Positions 61,761 through 64,000 of a DNA stretch of 64,000 nt are shown here, piece after piece. Origin of the DNA: CAIXSC01 sp046349935 (lineage in GTDB: Bacteria > Planctomycetota > Planctomycetia > Pirellulales > Pirellulaceae); assembly GCA_046349935.1 (NCBI GenBank), contig JAXMBK010000004.1, forward strand, positions 806,001 through 870,000, read 5' to 3'. The number at the start of each line of letters is the position of its first letter. Position 1 is the stretch's first letter. A model generated the notes under the pieces. It was not told where the DNA came from. It ran no database searches and saw only the letters and a list, made by a program, of their open reading frames with translations. The position numbers and the translations under genes are program-made.

Positions 61761-62975
61761 ATGCCGCTCGACGAAGAGTTGATCGCCGGCTTGAAACAAG
61801 CCAAGACCCAGCCCCGTCATTTTGCTTTGGTCGCCAAGGGGACGGCGACGTTGCACGCCATCGTCCGCAGGAAAGCGATCAAGGACGGCGAACTGCTGAA
61901 GGCGAAGACGGAGTTCAAGGGGAACGCGACGTTTCAAGGCGTGGTGCAATTCGACGGCGAAGCGTACGTATTCTCCTTCACGGAAGACCCCGGCTTGGGG
62001 CTGGTGAAGCTGCGCACCTACTTGATCGAGCAGTCGGGGCTGAACCTGAAGGTCGCCTGCAAAGTGGTGCCGGCGCTGCCCGGCGTTCCGGATGCCGAAG
62101 ACGAAAGCGGCGCAGTCGAGGGCGGAGCGGGAGAGAGCGGCGATAGCTCAGCCCCGTCGTCCACGGGTGCTCCGCCTCCGCCACCACCTCCTCCTCCGCC
62201 GTCGGATGACCGCAAAAATCGTCTGGTCGAAACCCTCAAAAAGGTCTTCTCCGCGGCGCAGCAGGCCATCGCTGTCGCCGCCGATCGCAAGACTGAGTTG
62301 ATGACCGGGTTGGCGGACGCCAAGGCGGCCATCGCCGGCGGCCAATTCGATCAAGCCGCGGCCCTGCTGAAGTCGCTGAGTGAAGTCATCCAAGCCATCC
62401 TGGCGGGCGGCGACGAGACGGATGAAGTGGAGCTCGAAGAAGACGCCCTCTTGGACTCGCTGTTTCCCGATGATCCGGACGAACAAGAACAGGACGAAAC
62501 GGCGGAAGGCGAATCGGAAGCGGGAGCGACCGATTCCCCGACGGCCAGCGAGCCGCCGTTGCCTCCCCCGCCCCCTGTGCCGCCGACCGCCAAGTCGCCG
62601 GGCGTCGGCGGGCGATTGCAGTGGGAGCGTGTGAAGGAAGAAGTGGCGGACCGATTGTCGCAACTGCAGGGCCACCTGCGGCAGCAGAAGGACCCGGGAC
62701 TGCAAAGAATCGGCGAGGTCGGATTCCACTCGATCACGGGCCAATTGCAGGTGGGCCTACGAGTGGCGCTGATGGAGTTTGATCGAGCGGCGAAGAAAGA
62801 GGATCGCGAGAAGTTTCGCAAGCAGGCGCTTGAGATCATCGGCAAGTATCAAGAGTTCATCAAGACCAACCCGCTGCTCAAGAAGTGCGATGAGAATCCG
62901 TTCGGCATCAAGCTCGACGCGCGCGCTTCGTTGAGAACGGCGTTGGACGCACTCGCGGCCAGTCTCCAGGCCTGA
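61761..62975 (+). CDS. Unknown protein with two proline-rich linkers
   Basis: This 404-residue protein is of no family I recognise and has no signal peptide. An N-terminal globular domain (residues about 1-112; FALVAKGTATLHAIVRRKAIKDGELLKAK, FSFTEDPGLGLVKLRTYLIEQ) is followed by an acidic/Ser linker ending in ten prolines. A helical domain comes next (about 150-230; ETLKKVFSAAQQAIAVAADRKTELMTGLADAKAAIAGGQFDQAAALL), then a strongly acidic linker (EEDALLDSLFPDDPDEQEQDE) and a second Pro stretch. A C-terminal helical domain (about 285-404) completes it. It lies 61 bp upstream of the alpha/beta-hydrolase gene, with which it is probably co-transcribed. A chaperone or adaptor role for that protein is a guess from context. 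Confidence 0.7.
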   Translation: MPLDEELIAGLKQAKTQPRHFALVAKGTATLHAIVRRKAIKDGELLKAKTEFKGNATFQGVVQFDGEAYVFSFTEDPGLGLVKLRTYLIEQSGLNLKVACKVVPALPGVPDAEDESGAVEGGAGESGDSSAPSSTGAPPPPPPPPPPSDDRKNRLVETLKKVFSAAQQAIAVAADRKTELMTGLADAKAAIAGGQFDQAAALLKSLSEVIQAILAGGDETDEVELEEDALLDSLFPDDPDEQEQDETAEGESEAGATDSPTASEPPLPPPPPVPPTAKSPGVGGRLQWERVKEEVADRLSQLQGHLRQQKDPGLQRIGEVGFHSITGQLQVGLRVALMEFDRAAKKEDREKFRKQALEIIGKYQEFIKTNPLLKKCDENPFGIKLDARASLRTALDALAASLQA

Positions 62976-63036
62976 TTCGCAGCCTGCTGCATCCCCGGAA
63001 CCCGATTCAATCAACTACGCACGAAAGTGATCGCAT

Positions 63037-64000
63037 ATGCCTGACGGAATTGAAGACTGGAAGATCGAAGTTTTGAAGCTGCTGGGCGAGAAAGTCATTA
63101 CGGCCGAGACGTCCAACAACACCAGCAGCTCGCCCCTCAACAAGAACCGCGTGCGCGACCCGAATACGGTGCTGCCGCAAGTCACGATGCCGGGCAACCC
63201 TCCGCCTACCGGGAAGGTGGGGAAATTCTTGGCTAGCCAACTCTTCGGCAGCTCCTCCTCACGGCACGACCAAAACAATCCAACAACGATCGAGAACAAA
63301 CGAAAAATCCTCGATCTGGAGATGAAAGGCGAACTCGCGCCGGTGCGCATCACCGCCAACGGCCGGAATCTCAAGGGCAACTTCTACTCGGCCAACGGCC
63401 ACAATCTAAAGTCCGAAGACTACAAGCCAGATTTAGAACGGCCGGTCGTGTTGTTGCTCACCGGCAGCGGCGGCTCGTCCGAAAACCAGGGCTTCGATGT
63501 GGCCTCGATGTACTCCCAAAACGGGGCCAGCGTGCTGTCGGTCAATTACGGTGGATACGGCGATTCGGACGACACGCCGGTCAGCGAACAGTCGCTGAAT
63601 CAAGATGCGCAAGCGATGCTCGAATATCTCGTCGGAATGGGATACGACCCCGAGAAGATCGTGCTGCACGGCTACTCCATGGGTGCGTCGGTCGCCGGCC
63701 AGCTCGGGGGCGCCTACGAGTCGCAGGGAGTCAAGTTTCGCGGGATGGTTCAAGATCGTCCCATGACGAGCGCCTATGACGGCGTGATCGGGCATATGGG
63801 GAAAGCCGCCCACGGCATCGGCAAGCTCACCGAGAGCAAGTTGGGCGCAATGAGCGGCAAGGACGGCATGCTGCAGACCAGCAAGGACACTCGCAAAGTC
63901 GTCACCAGCGACGAAGGGGGCTTTGCGAAATCAGGCGACAAACTGCGCGATAAGCTGGAGTCGGAAGGACACACGGTCGGCGGCAAACGAACGGGCAAAG
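63037..64000 (+). CDS. Alpha/beta-hydrolase domain protein (cut by window edge)
   Basis: The first 321 codons are present and no stop is reached. Residues 1-100 are a low-complexity, non-secretory N-terminus rich in Asn/Ser (TSNNTSSSPLNKNR). From about residue 100 an alpha/beta-hydrolase fold begins: PVVLLLTGSGGSSENQGFD (oxyanion region), SVNYGGYGDSDDTP, and the nucleophile elbow IVLHGYSMGASVAG (Ser in GYSMG). The remainder after the elbow is Lys/Gly-rich (LTESKLGAMSGKDGMLQTSKDTRKVVTSDEGG). An N-terminal unstructured region before a hydrolase recalls secreted effectors, but no secretion signal was identified. Encoded 61 bp after the proline-linker gene. Confidence 0.75.
   Translation, partial: MPDGIEDWKIEVLKLLGEKVITAETSNNTSSSPLNKNRVRDPNTVLPQVTMPGNPPPTGKVGKFLASQLFGSSSSRHDQNNPTTIENKRKILDLEMKGELAPVRITANGRNLKGNFYSANGHNLKSEDYKPDLERPVVLLLTGSGGSSENQGFDVASMYSQNGASVLSVNYGGYGDSDDTPVSEQSLNQDAQAMLEYLVGMGYDPEKIVLHGYSMGASVAGQLGGAYESQGVKFRGMVQDRPMTSAYDGVIGHMGKAAHGIGKLTESKLGAMSGKDGMLQTSKDTRKVVTSDEGGFAKSGDKLRDKLESEGHTVGGKRTGK

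Overview
The window looks like a GC-rich chromosomal segment of a planctomycete, probably of the Pirellulales (inference). Supporting signs are a PVC-type haem-binding/beta-propeller protein, a DUF1207-type outer-membrane protein, a giant exported protein with the planctomycete-type 'QLERREMMAADLL' leader, a Tad pilus locus with a TadE/TadG pair, and hairpin repeats of the kind seen between planctomycete genes. No rRNA, tRNA, CRISPR array, transposase or phage gene was recognised.

Layout. (1) 1-6149, minus strand: a compact run of a globin-coupled histidine kinase, a double-receiver protein, a receiver-PAS-histidine kinase and an ANTAR response regulator, then hypA, hypB and hypF (hypF is cut by the left edge). 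(2) 6569-16432, mostly plus strand: pyruvate:ferredoxin oxidoreductase, a dihydroorotate-dehydrogenase-like flavoprotein, an NtrC-type sigma-54 activator (minus), a CBS-pair protein, an APH-like/P-loop kinase fusion, Hsp20 and a small membrane protein. Three near-consensus sigma-54 promoters (6232-6217 minus, 6469-6484 plus, 13020-13035 plus) and two related dyads tie (1) and (2) into one proposed low-oxygen/redox regulon that resembles mycobacterial dormancy regulons in composition. (3) 16560-23104: tsaD, ctpA, a DUF1207-like protein, an L-2-hydroxyglutarate oxidase and a DUF1254/DUF1214 protein. (4) 23382-29523: a heavy-metal RND efflux operon (adaptor and pump) between two His-rich exported proteins, with no outer-membrane factor. 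(5) 29555-53342: a Tad/Flp pilus locus split by a glycan cluster. TadE and TadG overlap a polysaccharide flippase. A minus-strand operon encodes a TMTC-like TPR membrane protein, two family-2 glycosyltransferases, DUF2304, a nucleotidyltransferase, a methyltransferase, a TagB/F-like polyol-phosphate transferase and an Asp/Glu racemase. Next come Flp pilin, CpaA, CpaB (internally duplicated), TadZ, TadA, TadB, TadC, the secretin, a Gly-rich lipoprotein, TadD and DUF192. (6) 53418-64000: a PVC haem-binding protein, a 1,373-residue exported dikinase-like protein with RTX repeats, a repeat-rich spacer, a proline-linker protein and the start of an alpha/beta-hydrolase protein that runs off the right edge.

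The strongest unexplained signals are both regulatory. One is the sigma-54 promoter set around the globin kinase, hyp and PFOR genes. The other is a direct repeat, TGCAAT-N4-TTGCAA (half-sites 11 bp apart), found at the heads of five transcription units of the pilus/glycan region (29556, 41199, 41405, 43115 and 49338). The exported dikinase-like/RTX protein is the most unusual single gene.
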